11,619 nt of DNA from Desulfobacteraceae bacterium (GCA_030612225.1 JAUWOH010000066.1:1-11619), one strand, 5' to 3'; numbered from the stretch's first letter, positions 1-7,187 are shown. The notes: generated by a model from the sequence alone, not told the origin. Translations and numbers: made by a program.

Positions 1-178
1 GTGCTCCGACGAGCTTTTTAGTGGCCCATTCTCGCACAGGGAACTTTTCTGCTAGCCCATAGCCATAAACAACATTTGTATTCGAACAATAAGGAAAGCA
101 TAAAAAAATCCTCGTGCGAACACTTTTGAACGTTACTAAAATATTACGTTGTAATGCGCTATAAGCTACGAGGTCTGT
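1..178. other. Left-edge region, no confident gene
   Basis: No start-to-stop gene is visible. On the minus strand one frame stays open from about position 205 to the window edge, and the part nearest the edge (about 1-80) reads like protein, ending ...YGYGLAEKFPVREWATKK. It could be a gene fragment running off the left side, but the open frame has no clear start codon and I do not recognise it. The right part holds a GAGG motif at 170-173, which could serve the glycoside hydrolase gene that follows. Confidence 0.2.
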
Positions 179-1273
179 ATTATAAAACTTGTTTTTCTTT
201 TTTTATTTATTTGTCCTGTTTTAGTTATAGCGGCAACATCAGAAAATAAATTTCAGCTCTGGGAAATCTCAGGATATTTCAGAGGGTTTAATTCAGGATA
301 CTGGAGCAGTCATGATGATTATGCAAAAACATTAAAAGACATAACGGCTATGAAGGATACGGGTGCGAATCTGATTAAAATAAATATATACGGCGGCACG
401 GTTAATTGGAAATCACCCTATAAAACGAATGACGAGGCCGTGGAATGGCTCGATTTAATGATAAAAATGGTAAGGAAAACCAGGTTGTACTATATTATCG
501 ATGTAAGGGCCGGCCCTGGCAGAAAGGATGTTTCAGAAGAACATAAAAGCACTACGTGGAGTAATAAAAAAGAACAAGTAAAATACGCGAGAATGCTTAA
601 GGGATATGTAAAAAAATACGGGAATGATCCTTTATTTGTTGGCTTAAATATGATGGTGGAACCTAACCCGCTCTGGGAGGAAATTGAGAACGATGAGATC
701 GAAACATCTTCTGAATTAAAACAGGCATTAAAAAAGCAGGGAATTAATATCCATGGAATGTTCGAATATTTTATCAAGGAGGTGCGGTCAGTTAACAAAA
801 CACTACCTTTAAATGTACAAAATATACAATATTCAGATCCCCAGTGGTGGGAATTAATGGAAAAATATAAAGACCCATATATTGTCTACGATGTCCATTC
901 CTATGTTCCTTTTGATTATTCCCATGCAGGATCAAAATATTCAAAAAAATATCCCGGCAGTTACTGGTGTTTAGAATTGAAGAAAAAATCACTTTATAAT
1001 AAACAACTTCTGAGCAGGGTTATATTTAAACATGTTAAAAAATTTCAGAAAGCCCATGGTGTACCGGTTTTACTGGGTGAGTTTGGAATGGAGTATCCAC
1101 AGGATGGCGGAAAAAAATATCTTTCCGACATTGTGGATATCGCTAAAAATGAGGGTTGGCATTTTTGTCTCTGGAGTTTTTGTTCTGATAATCCGAAAAG
1201 TAAACAACATATTAATTTTGATCCTGAAAAATGGAGTAAAACATATTGGAAAGAAGTCCTGAGCTGGTTTTAA
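179..1273 (+). CDS. Secreted glycoside hydrolase family 5 (cellulase-like) protein, start codon abnormal
   Basis: A TIM-barrel glycoside hydrolase of the GH5/cellulase type, probably exported to act on a beta-glucan or mannan. The first ATG is at 350, but the frame is open back to 155 and encodes a typical signal peptide: a Lys, then LVFLFLFICPVLVIA, then a polar stretch. The mature domain also starts before 350. Counting from the ATG at 350, the acid/base motif NMMVEPN holds E104, the HSY motif is at 183-185, and the nucleophile motif LLGEFG holds E244. WSF near 274-276 fits barrel strand 8. No ATG, GTG or TTG lies in frame upstream of 350. Either ATT at 179 is used, with GAGG five bases before it, or a one-base frameshift separates an ATG at 154 (MRYKLRGL...) from the rest. 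The fold is clear; the substrate is not. Confidence 0.8.
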   Translation: MIKLVFLFLFICPVLVIAATSENKFQLWEISGYFRGFNSGYWSSHDDYAKTLKDITAMKDTGANLIKINIYGGTVNWKSPYKTNDEAVEWLDLMIKMVRKTRLYYIIDVRAGPGRKDVSEEHKSTTWSNKKEQVKYARMLKGYVKKYGNDPLFVGLNMMVEPNPLWEEIENDEIETSSELKQALKKQGINIHGMFEYFIKEVRSVNKTLPLNVQNIQYSDPQWWELMEKYKDPYIVYDVHSYVPFDYSHAGSKYSKKYPGSYWCLELKKKSLYNKQLLSRVIFKHVKKFQKAHGVPVLLGEFGMEYPQDGGKKYLSDIVDIAKNEGWHFCLWSFCSDNPKSKQHINFDPEKWSKTYWKEVLSWF

Positions 1274-1305
1274 AAAAGAGGAGATGGGGTCGTTGTAGTT
1301 AAGGC

Positions 1306-1680
1306 TTACCACATTGCTTTTTCATAATTTTTTAAAATATTTTGATCTTTTGTCACTAAAATATTATGATTTATGGCTGCATTAGCAACAATAATGCGGT
1401 CAAACGGATCACGAGTCCAGGAAAGATCTAAAGCACCACTTATAATAGTATTAAGGCTTTTGTCGCACATTTTGAGTCCAATTCGATCTGATAGATCAAA
1501 TACAATTTCATTAGCTTCACCTGTGACACGTTGAATTTCAAATAAATATTGCAACTCCAAACGCACTACCGGTGAAATAATTACTTCATGGTCATTTATC
1601 AGTTCCTTAGCTTGTTCACTCAACTTTTTGATTTTTCCTGCGTACAGCCACACGACTACATGTGTATCAAGGTAAATCAA
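1306..1680 (-). CDS. vapC: VapC-type PIN-domain ribonuclease toxin
   Basis: A 124-residue PIN-domain protein. By family knowledge it is a metal-dependent RNase that cuts tRNA or rRNA and arrests growth when not bound by its antitoxin. The acidic metal-binding residues are visible: D5 in YLDTHVVVW, E42 in RLELQYL, D91 and D94 in TRDPFDRI, and D112 in VTKDQ. The start is TTG, chosen because AAGGAGGTG lies four bases upstream of it, inside the end of the antitoxin gene. The two genes overlap by 14 bases, which is typical of coupled toxin-antitoxin operons. It converges with the glycoside hydrolase gene. It looks intact. Confidence 0.9.
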   Translation of the reverse strand: MIYLDTHVVVWLYAGKIKKLSEQAKELINDHEVIISPVVRLELQYLFEIQRVTGEANEIVFDLSDRIGLKMCDKSLNTIISGALDLSWTRDPFDRIIVANAAINHNILVTKDQNILKNYEKAMW

Positions 1681-1903
1681 GATTCACCTCCTTTTCCCAA
1701 CTAATATCTACAAGATCGTCCGGATTTCCCTTAATCACATTTGGTCTTGATACTAAATTTTGAAGTTTTTTTGTCTTACCTACCGGCACGATTTTTAGTT
1801 TTTTACCCCCTTTATTGATTTCAATTGGGATGCCTGTATTTAATACTTCATCAAGTAGATTGTATATATTTCCTCGTAATTCAGTTACTGTAATTGTTTT
1901 CAT
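1667..1903 (-). CDS. Phd/YefM-family antitoxin
   Basis: A 78-residue Phd/YefM-like antitoxin, the first gene of the operon with the PIN toxin. The N-terminal part MKTITVTELRGNIYNLLDEV has the usual fold start (beta strand, then a helix placed to bind DNA), followed by the strand pair PIEINKGGKKLKIVPV. The C-terminal third, rich in Asp, Glu and Trp, is expected to wrap the toxin. A strong GAGGAGG site sits just before the ATG. By family knowledge it represses its own promoter, alone and with the toxin. The promoter and paired boxes immediately upstream fit that. Confidence 0.88.
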   Translation of the reverse strand: MKTITVTELRGNIYNLLDEVLNTGIPIEINKGGKKLKIVPVGKTKKLQNLVSRPNVIKGNPDDLVDISWEKEVNLDLP

Positions 1904-1923
1904 CGTTATCCTCCTCGCGAAAG

Positions 1924-1953
1924 GTACGTACGTTATATGCCTTAAATACGTAC
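1924..1953. promoter_or_regulatory. Paired operator-like boxes between promoter and antitoxin gene
   Basis: The heptamer TACGTAC occurs at 1925-1931 and again at 1947-1953, 22 bases apart, which is about two helical turns. The first lies in the self-complementary GTACGTAC at 1924-1931. The boxes are just downstream of the -10 hexamer, over the expected transcription start and leader, where an autorepressor would act. Confidence 0.5.
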
Positions 1954-1982
1954 ATGATAGAAAAATAGTTTATTTAAATCAA
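1954..1982 (-). promoter_or_regulatory. Sigma-70-like promoter of the Phd/VapC operon
   Basis: Read on the minus strand, TTGATT (1977-1982) and TATCAT (1954-1959) are separated by exactly 17 bases, giving 4 of 6 and 5 of 6 matches to consensus. It lies about 50 bases before the antitoxin ATG and points the right way. Confidence 0.6.
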
Positions 1983-2326
1983 GGAAAAAGTGATTTTTTC
2001 TAATGGGAAGTTATTGTACATGAAGATCGCTTGGGATAACCGGTTTTAAAAAGCGTCAGCTTTATAAAATCCGTGTTAATTCCTTATTTCAATATTTCTT
2101 CTGATTTTTTATTCTTAAAATTCCATACCCCTACGGAAAAACTTTTAAAAAAAGAAAATGCCGTTTTTTTTGGGGGGAACTATGACCAGAAATGTCACAC
2201 TTCCGATGTAAAAGGGTAGCTGTAATCAGAAACAGGCTTCAGATTTTTCGGAAAAGAACTTACTGCCATGAAAGAAGACAATGAAACATACAGTATTCGA
2301 TTTTGTACATGAGGGAGAAAGGTGTA
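1983..2326. other. Intergenic stretch with no gene seen
   Basis: No reading frame here looks like protein. There are A and T runs, a run of six G after eight T near 2165-2178, and a weak hairpin around 2049-2062. The end of the stretch supplies the ribosome binding region (GGGAGAAAGG) for the helicase fragment. Confidence 0.4.
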
Positions 2327-3216
2327 ATGATAAGAAAAAATGAGATAACACGGCGTCAGTTTATTACCACTTCATCAAGGTTATTTATCGGCGGGTTTAT
2401 AGGCATTCCAATTATTGACAACTACATAACCGATATTCCAGTTCCCACGGGATTCACAGACCTTGACAACCTTACAAGAGGACTCCGGAAAGGGGAACTG
2501 ACAATTGTTGGTTCCCGCCCTTGTATGGGAAAGTCAGCTTTTGCAATCAATCTTGCTCTACATGCCGCAATTGAAAAAAATATACCAGTCGCCCTGTTTT
2601 CACCGGAAATGTCAAAAGAACAGTTGTTTATGCGAATGCTGAGCAGTGAGGCAAGGCTCCATTCATCCCGCTTAAGAAGTGGTTTTATCAGCCAGGATGA
2701 CTGGATGAAGATAACTGAAGCTGCCGGTAGCCTATCTAATGCCCCTATTTATATTGACGATTCACCTGATATTTTGGCAATGGAAATAAGAGCCAAAGCT
2801 CGCAGACTGAAAATGGATAAAAAAACAGGTCTTATTATTATCGACTATCTCCAGCTAATGAAAACCAGAAGTTCAGCGGAACGAAGAGATCTTGAAATAT
2901 CAGATATATCACGATCCCTGAAAGCCCTTGCCAAAGAGCTTGATCTCCCGGTTTTAGCTCTCTCTCTCAGTTAAACAGAAGGCTGGAGCAACGAAGAGAT
3001 AAACGCCCTGTGCTTTCAGACTTGAGTTGGTCAGGCAACATTGAGCCTTCCGCTGACAAGGTACTTTTTATTTACAGGGACGATTATTACAAGAGGGAAG
3101 ATAACCCGGAAACAAGCATCGCGGAAATAATACTCGCCAAACAGAGAAATGGGTCTGTTGGCACTGTTAAACTGGCCTTCACCAAATCTTGCGCCCGTTT
3201 TGAAAATTTGTGTTGA
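2327..3216 (+). pseudogene. DnaB-type helicase core with Tat-like N terminus, frameshifted
   Basis: The RecA-like ATPase half of a DnaB family replicative helicase. Walker A is SRPCMGKSA and Walker B is LIIIDYLQLM. After the break the other frame continues with LNRRLEQRRDKRPVLSDL and ends with ILAKQRNGSVGTVKLAF and RFENLC, the usual DnaB C terminus. The DnaB N-terminal domain and linker are absent. In their place residues 1-35 read like a twin-arginine signal (ITRRQF, then SSRLFIGGFIGIPII). The first frame stops at 2974; the second runs to 3216. Removing two bases from the CT tract at 2958-2968 restores one continuous protein. I chose ATG 2327 over TTG 2303 because GGGAGAAAGG precedes it. It is probably non-functional unless the tract length varies. 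Confidence 0.8.
2958..2968 (+). repeat. CT dinucleotide tract at the frameshift
   Basis: Eleven bases alternating C and T. With one CT fewer, codons read A-L-S-Q-L-N-R, matching the DnaB family motif ALSQLNR. With the present length they read A-L-S-L-S-stop. Slippage in this tract is the simplest cause of the break. Confidence 0.75.
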
Positions 3217-3298
3217 TACCCTGGTCGAAGATGGCAAGATATGGAAATCAAGATAAAATTTAAACCGAATCCAGGATATTGCTTAATAGATTGGAGCT

Positions 3299-3316
3299 TA
3301 TATCAAGGAACATCCC
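3299..3316 (+). repeat. Fragment of the dispersed ~140-bp repeat
   Basis: TATATCAAGGAACATCCC matches the right end of the three larger copies (ATATCAAGGAACGTTCCC at 6970-6987 and related ends near 9134 and 10619). Only this tail is present here, shortly after the broken helicase gene. Confidence 0.4.
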
Positions 3317-3398
3317 AGAGCTGTTTTTTGCTCACAATAATAAATCATAATAGACTATAACTTACGAGGTCTGAATAGGTATACGAAAGGGGAACGGT

Positions 3399-3938
3399 AT
3401 GGCTTTTCTTGTCTATAAGAAAGAAAACGGAATCCTGATTGCGACCGGTGAAACATTTAGTTTGGCAGGATACAACCTTATCTACCGGCTTTGGGAAAAG
3501 CGCGGAAAACCTACGGAAGAAGGTTGGCATGTTTCCGCAAACGATCTCATCAAAATTCACACAAAAAATAAAGAGTCATACAAAACACGAAGATTACTTA
3601 TAGATTTTCATCCGAACGCAAAATGGCGTATAGGAATTATTGAGCTTCTTGATATTTATGTTTATACATATCGAGGTGCAAAACGTGACGATGCAGGATG
3701 GAGTCCAATGATGCTTCGATTTAGAGATGTTATGTATGAAGAATTCGAAAATGAAATAACAAAAAAAGACAAAGAAATAAAAATAAACAAAATACAAGAC
3801 CCGGATTATCAAGAGGATTTTGTTGAATTTTTATACCTGAACGGAACTGATAAAGGATGGAATTGGGGAATAAATGGAATGACAAATGCCGCTTTTATTC
3901 AAGGACCGGCGAGAGATTATTTCAGGCAGTATTTTTAA
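3399..3938 (+). CDS. Hypothetical protein, 179 residues
   Basis: Not recognised. The start ATG follows AAAGGGG at a six-base spacing, so the gene looks translated. The protein has no signal peptide or membrane segment and is rich in aromatic residues. It starts with a short beta-like stretch (AFLVYKKENGILIATGETF), has a central part with IDFHPNAKWRIGIIELL, and a charged Lys/Glu stretch near residues 113-130. The last part is glycine- and tryptophan-rich (GTDKGWNWGINGMTNAAF). It stands alone between the broken helicase gene and an inverted-repeat unit, with no partner gene that hints at a role. Confidence 0.65.
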   Translation: MAFLVYKKENGILIATGETFSLAGYNLIYRLWEKRGKPTEEGWHVSANDLIKIHTKNKESYKTRRLLIDFHPNAKWRIGIIELLDIYVYTYRGAKRDDAGWSPMMLRFRDVMYEEFENEITKKDKEIKINKIQDPDYQEDFVEFLYLNGTDKGWNWGINGMTNAAFIQGPARDYFRQYF

Positions 3939-3965
3939 TGACAAAGCATATAAACTAATCGTAAC

Positions 3966-4183
3966 CGTTCACAGGTTCAAAGTTCAAGGTTCAGGGGTTG
4001 TAGGTTTACCACAAACCTGAACATTTGATTCGTGAGTTCTGAACACCCTTGCGCCGAAGTGCAAGGTGAGCTCTACGTGACATCGGTTCAATAATACATG
4101 ACGAATATTGAGTTTTAGGACGTATATTCTGGGTTCAACGAAAGAAAGATAACCTTGAACCGTGAACTTTGAACCTGTGAACG
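3966..4183. repeat. 218-bp unit with 29-bp inverted ends (heptad GTTCARR type)
   Basis: The left arm 3966-3994 and right arm 4155-4183 are inverted copies matching at 27 of 29 positions. Each arm is built of heptads such as GTTCAAA, GTTCAAG. Inside are smaller inverted pairs: AGGTTT/AAACCT near 4002-4018 and CCTTGC/GCAAGG around 4048-4067. CTAATC occurs just outside both ends (3955-3960 and 4191-4196), within similar flanks starting GCATA. No protein is encoded. It could be a non-autonomous mobile element or a structured intergenic repeat. Confidence 0.7.
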
Positions 4184-4266
4184 CATACAGCTAATCAGAG
4201 AGTACTGAGATGTTTTATAATTGTAAAAATTAGTATTGTATTTCTGAATAAATAAACGAAAAGAGT

Positions 4267-4749
4267 ATGGCAGATAAGAAGACAGGGGGGGCGACATTGA
4301 AAAAATTACACGATGCAGATGAGCGTTCGGAAGTGCAGCAATTATTTAAAAATCTGGTAGAAAAATTGCCTGTGCTTGAGGAGCTTTTAACAACATACAG
4401 TGACGATATGGGATATGAAGATCCTTTTTATCACTTCTATCATCAAAGCTACAAGGTGTATAATCTCCAATATCGAACAAAGAAAATCGTTAGTGCCCTT
4501 CAGTCTTTACGCCCAGGCGAACCGCTCAATAAATGGTTTATGCAGATTGTTCAGGAAGGAACAGGGAAAACATTTTCTTCGGAAGATAATGAACAATGGC
4601 TGCAAAGTACTCGACCTATAATAGAAGCCTTTTTCCACGCCCGATTTTTCCTGGAGATAGGAGTAAAATACGGCAAAGAATTAGATTTTCCGCCAAACCT
4701 TCTACCAGGAGGCTGGGCGGCATTGCTCTATCTCTATAATCTCAGATAA
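4267..4749 (+). CDS. Conserved hypothetical protein, 160 residues
   Basis: Soluble, probably mostly helical, with no membrane segment. The block FYHQSYKVYNLQYRTKKIV, then LQSLRPGEPLNKWF and EGTGKTFSSE, then STRPIIEAFFHARFFLEI and the end GGWAALLYLYNLR, has the look of a conserved family of unknown function that I recall in varied bacteria; I cannot name a Pfam entry. The start is uncertain. ATG 4267 has only a weak site upstream, whereas TTG 4297, in frame ten codons later, has AGGGGGG five bases before it. The product from TTG would be 150 residues. It is alone between the inverted-repeat unit and the rtcB region. Confidence 0.7.
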   Translation: MADKKTGGATLKKLHDADERSEVQQLFKNLVEKLPVLEELLTTYSDDMGYEDPFYHFYHQSYKVYNLQYRTKKIVSALQSLRPGEPLNKWFMQIVQEGTGKTFSSEDNEQWLQSTRPIIEAFFHARFFLEIGVKYGKELDFPPNLLPGGWAALLYLYNLR

Positions 4750-4942
4750 CGAACCTTCCGAAGATATGGAAAAAATGCTTTGTCCCGACAAATTGAACAG
4801 GTATGATACGGGTGTGCTCTTTACTTTCTATGGGAAATGATTTTTGTTTACTTAAAAATTATTTTAAGGTTAAGCGCTTCCACAAACGCATAACAGATTA
4901 CAATTTGAAGCTAATTAATCCGAAGAAACCTCAGATAAAAGG

Positions 4943-5062
4943 ATGAGAGTAAAACAGAGTACCCAAACAATTTTTGGTAACAGGTTCGATGAGTTCGAAA
5001 AAATCGCAGATTCCGGTTTATCCGTTTTGAAATTGGCTCTACAGGAAAAAATTCATACATGA
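4943..5062 (+). CDS. Candidate 39-residue leader ORF overlapping rtcB
   Basis: A short frame from ATG 4943 to TGA 5060-5062. Its stop overlaps the rtcB start as ATGA, a layout often used for translational coupling. The rtcB start has no well-placed ribosome binding site of its own, which makes coupling attractive. The peptide contains FDEFEKIADSG and LKLALQEKI, a plausible amphipathic helix. Against it, AAAAGG lies directly against its own ATG, with no spacer, and the frame has no known relative that I recognise. It may be a chance ORF or the end of a decayed gene. Confidence 0.3.
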   Translation: MRVKQSTQTIFGNRFDEFEKIADSGLSVLKLALQEKIHT

Positions 5063-6192
5063 TTGAACTTTCTGAAAATAAGCCCGTTGTCAGGCTCTTT
5101 GCTTCTGAAAAATGCTGGATTGAAGGCGAAGCCTTGCGCCAGCTGCGCCAAAATGCAGAACTGGAAGGCATGGAAATCGCAGTCGGGATGCCGGATCTTC
5201 ATCCCGGTAGAGGCGATCCGGTTGGGGCTGCTTTCGTCAGCAAAGGTATTTTTTACCCATATCTTGTTGGAAACGACGTTGGTTGTGGAATGGGATTTTG
5301 GAAAACCACACTAAAAGCGAAAAAGGCAAAAAGAGATAAGTGGGTTAAAAAACTATCCGGTATCGAGCATCCGTGGGATGGGGATATCAAGAGTTGGCTT
5401 TCGGAACGTAAAATTGCTTCGACTTTATCTGACACAGCACATGGAACAATCGGCGGTGGTAACCATTTTGCTGAACTTCAGGTAGTTGAGAAAATATTTT
5501 GCAAGAAGGTATTTAAGGATTTCGGTTTAGATAATAAATATCTTTTTCTGCTTGTTCACAGCGGTTCGAGAGGCATTGGAGAAGCTTTATTACGAAAGCA
5601 TACAGACAGGTATGGCGCCAAAGGCTTAATTGAAAATTCTGAAGATGCCACCAATTATGTGAAGAGCCATGATTTTGCAGTTAAATGGGCCGCATCTAAT
5701 CGTTCATTAATCGCCCACCGTTTCATCAAAAAGCTGGGCGGTAAATATGAGCCTGTTTTAGATATTTGCCATAACAGCATTTCAAAAATTAAAATAAACA
5801 CAGAAACATGCTGGCTGCATCGCAAAGGAACGGCACCGTCTGACAAGGGGCCGATTCTTGTTCCAGGGTCACGTGGCACACTGAGCTATCTTATCAAACC
5901 GGTTGGCGATCAGGAGCCCAATTTGTGGTCTCTGGCCCATGGCGCAGGACGTAAATGGAACCGAAGCAGTTGTAAAGATCGCCTAAAACCAAAATGCAAT
6001 GTAAAATCTCTAACACAGACAAGCCTTGGAAGCTGCGTCATTTGCGAAAACAGAGATCTTCTTTATGAAGAAGCACCGCAGGCATATAAAAATATCGATG
6101 TTGTTATAAAGGATATGAAAAGTGAGGGTTTAATCGATATTATAGCAACATTTCGCCCGTTGATTACATATAAAATGAGGCAAAGGACATGA
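5059..6192 (+). CDS. rtcB: RtcB-family RNA 3'-phosphate/5'-OH ligase (PrfH-linked type)
   Basis: A 377-residue RtcB, shorter than classical RtcB (about 400-480). RtcB joins 2',3'-cyclic or 3'-phosphate ends to 5'-OH ends using GTP and Mn(II). Expected metal and catalytic residues are present: D73 and C76 in NDVGCGM, N135/H136 in GGGNHF, H167 in VHSGSRG, H238 in CHN, HRKGTAP at 254-260, GSRGTLSYL at 270-278, and the guanylylated His H294 in AHGAGR. The early motif WIEGEALRQL followed by GMPDLHPGRG is typical of the second RtcB type, found next to prfH. The gene overlaps prfH by four bases (ATGA). By published work on this pair, RtcB reseals ribosomal RNA cut in the decoding centre after PrfH has freed the stalled ribosome. 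It looks intact. Confidence 0.93.
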   Translation: MIELSENKPVVRLFASEKCWIEGEALRQLRQNAELEGMEIAVGMPDLHPGRGDPVGAAFVSKGIFYPYLVGNDVGCGMGFWKTTLKAKKAKRDKWVKKLSGIEHPWDGDIKSWLSERKIASTLSDTAHGTIGGGNHFAELQVVEKIFCKKVFKDFGLDNKYLFLLVHSGSRGIGEALLRKHTDRYGAKGLIENSEDATNYVKSHDFAVKWAASNRSLIAHRFIKKLGGKYEPVLDICHNSISKIKINTETCWLHRKGTAPSDKGPILVPGSRGTLSYLIKPVGDQEPNLWSLAHGAGRKWNRSSCKDRLKPKCNVKSLTQTSLGSCVICENRDLLYEEAPQAYKNIDVVIKDMKSEGLIDIIATFRPLITYKMRQRT

Positions 6193-6818
6193 TATACTGG
6201 ATGCAGGTAACATCTGCAAGAGGCCCGGCAGAATGCTGCTGGGTGGCTGCTCAGGTCGCATTGCGGATTATCAGTGAAGCAACTGAGTATGAGTTGAAGG
6301 CTGGATTGCTTGAAGCTGCTCCCGGAGAAATGCCTGAAACAATAAAGTCAGCCCTGTTGTATATAGAAGGGGAAAACAGTATTTCCGATTTTATTTTCCG
6401 CTGGAAAGGAACAGTCCAATGGATTGGAAAGAGTATGTTCAGGCCAAACCATAAACGGAAAAACTGGTTTGTCGGTGTAAACGTTTTTGAGCCGCTTTCA
6501 CAAAATAAATGGAAGTCGAATGAAATCAAGACCGAATGTATGAGGTCTTCCGGTCCCGGTGGGCAGCATGTAAATAAAGTAGAGTCTGCCGTTCGAGTCA
6601 CACATATTCCATCAGGCTTGACTGCCATTGCCAGGGAAGAGAGGTCGCAGCATCTGAATAGAAAACTGGCTATGGTACGTCTTGAAGATATGTTGAGACA
6701 GAAAGAAGAGAAAGCGATAAAAAATTATGAACAGAAACGCTGGAACCGGCATAATATTCTTGAGCGCGGTAATGCAGTTCGGGTGTTTGAGGGGATGTCC
6801 TTCAAGGAAAAACATTGA
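6189..6818 (+). CDS. prfH: Peptide chain release factor homologue PrfH
   Basis: A 209-residue release-factor-like protein with the catalytic GGQ at residues 124-126 inside SSGPGGQHVNKVESAVRVTH. Classical RF1/RF2 are about 360 residues and carry codon-recognition domain elements; this short form lacks them, as expected of PrfH. By family knowledge it hydrolyses peptidyl-tRNA on ribosomes damaged in the 16S decoding centre (colicin E3-like cuts), after which RtcB repairs the rRNA. The C terminus is basic (QKRWNRHNILERGN), fitting rRNA contact. The ATG overlaps the rtcB stop, so the two are almost certainly co-translated. It is followed directly by a copy of the dispersed repeat. Confidence 0.93.
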   Translation: MIYWMQVTSARGPAECCWVAAQVALRIISEATEYELKAGLLEAAPGEMPETIKSALLYIEGENSISDFIFRWKGTVQWIGKSMFRPNHKRKNWFVGVNVFEPLSQNKWKSNEIKTECMRSSGPGGQHVNKVESAVRVTHIPSGLTAIAREERSQHLNRKLAMVRLEDMLRQKEEKAIKNYEQKRWNRHNILERGNAVRVFEGMSFKEKH

Positions 6819-6860
6819 TAATCGAGTTTCATTCCTTAATAAATTGACATATCGAGTAAG

Positions 6861-6998
6861 TTTAAAAACGCTTAATAATATCTCAGCCTACAGTAAGCCA
6901 AACCGCAACCCGCGGTGAAAAAATTGCAAAGGAAAACAAAATAAAACTATTGCAAAATAAGTAATCAACATATCAAGGAACGTTCCCTAGGTCCCTTT
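6861..6998 (+). repeat. Dispersed ~140-bp repeat, copy 1
   Basis: It shares with copies 2 and 3 a core running from CTCAGCCTACAG through CCGCAACCCGC, GTGAAAAAATT and AAGGAAAAC to ATATCAAGGA. It is the most diverged copy; its right end holds the palindrome GGAACGTTCC. It lies just after prfH. A frame through it reads ISAYSKPNRNPR-stop, and similar words occur in the other copies. Confidence 0.8.
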
Positions 6999-7098
6999 GT
7001 TTTCGGAACGGGTACATATCCTGGCAAACCCTCCGCTCCGCCTCCATATAACTATGCCCGGAGGATCTACAATCCTTATCATGGTTAAAAACAAAATA

Positions 7099-7127
7099 TT
7101 GATTAAAATCAGGAAGTAATTTATTAA
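7099..7127 (+). promoter_or_regulatory. Candidate sigma-70 promoter for the DUF4258/MqsA operon
   Basis: TTGATT (7099-7104) and TATTAA (7122-7127) are 17 bases apart, each with four matches to consensus. It lies about 100 bases before the first gene. A second -35-like TTGACT at 7197-7202 has no acceptable -10 before the ATG. Confidence 0.3.
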
Positions 7128-7172
7128 AAAACTGTGTTCTGGTTTTTAAATGATAAGAACTATTATTAGAAG

Positions 7173-7187
7173 TTGGTGTAAAACCAA
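7173..7187. promoter_or_regulatory. Inverted repeat, possible operator of the MqsA-like antitoxin
   Basis: TTGGT, five bases, ACCAA: a perfect 5-bp inverted repeat between the candidate promoter and the first gene. E. coli MqsA binds a short inverted repeat of similar shape in its own promoter; the sequence here differs, so the role is a guess. Confidence 0.3.

Noticed and set aside
158..178. Integron attC site, suggested by small orphan genes and a shared motif
   Set aside because: No matching core pair of the GTTRRRY and RYYYAAC type with an intervening inverted repeat could be found here or near 3355.
490..798. 102-codon minus-strand ORF
   Set aside because: Antisense shadow of the glycoside hydrolase gene, with no ribosome site or recognisable domain.
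4051..4070. 5' half of a tRNA, because GCCGAAG would pair with the acceptor strand at 8733-8739
   Set aside because: The following bases do not form a D arm or anticodon stem, and the sequence is explained by a local hairpin CCTTGC/GCAAGG.
3966..4183. CRISPR array, because of heptad repeats
   Set aside because: The heptads are contiguous and inverted, without unique spacers or regular repeat-spacer units.
4850..5058. Sigma-54 promoter before rtcB, as in RtcR-controlled operons
   Set aside because: No GG-N10-GC type -24/-12 element was found and no rtcR gene is in the window.
6251..6628. 125-codon ORF on the minus strand
   Set aside because: It lies wholly inside prfH, whose GGQ domain is unmistakable in the other direction; the antisense protein resembles nothing.
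6861..6918. The repeat encoding a small protein (frame with ISAYSKP)
   Set aside because: The frame has no start common to the copies, and differences between copies do not avoid changing amino acids.
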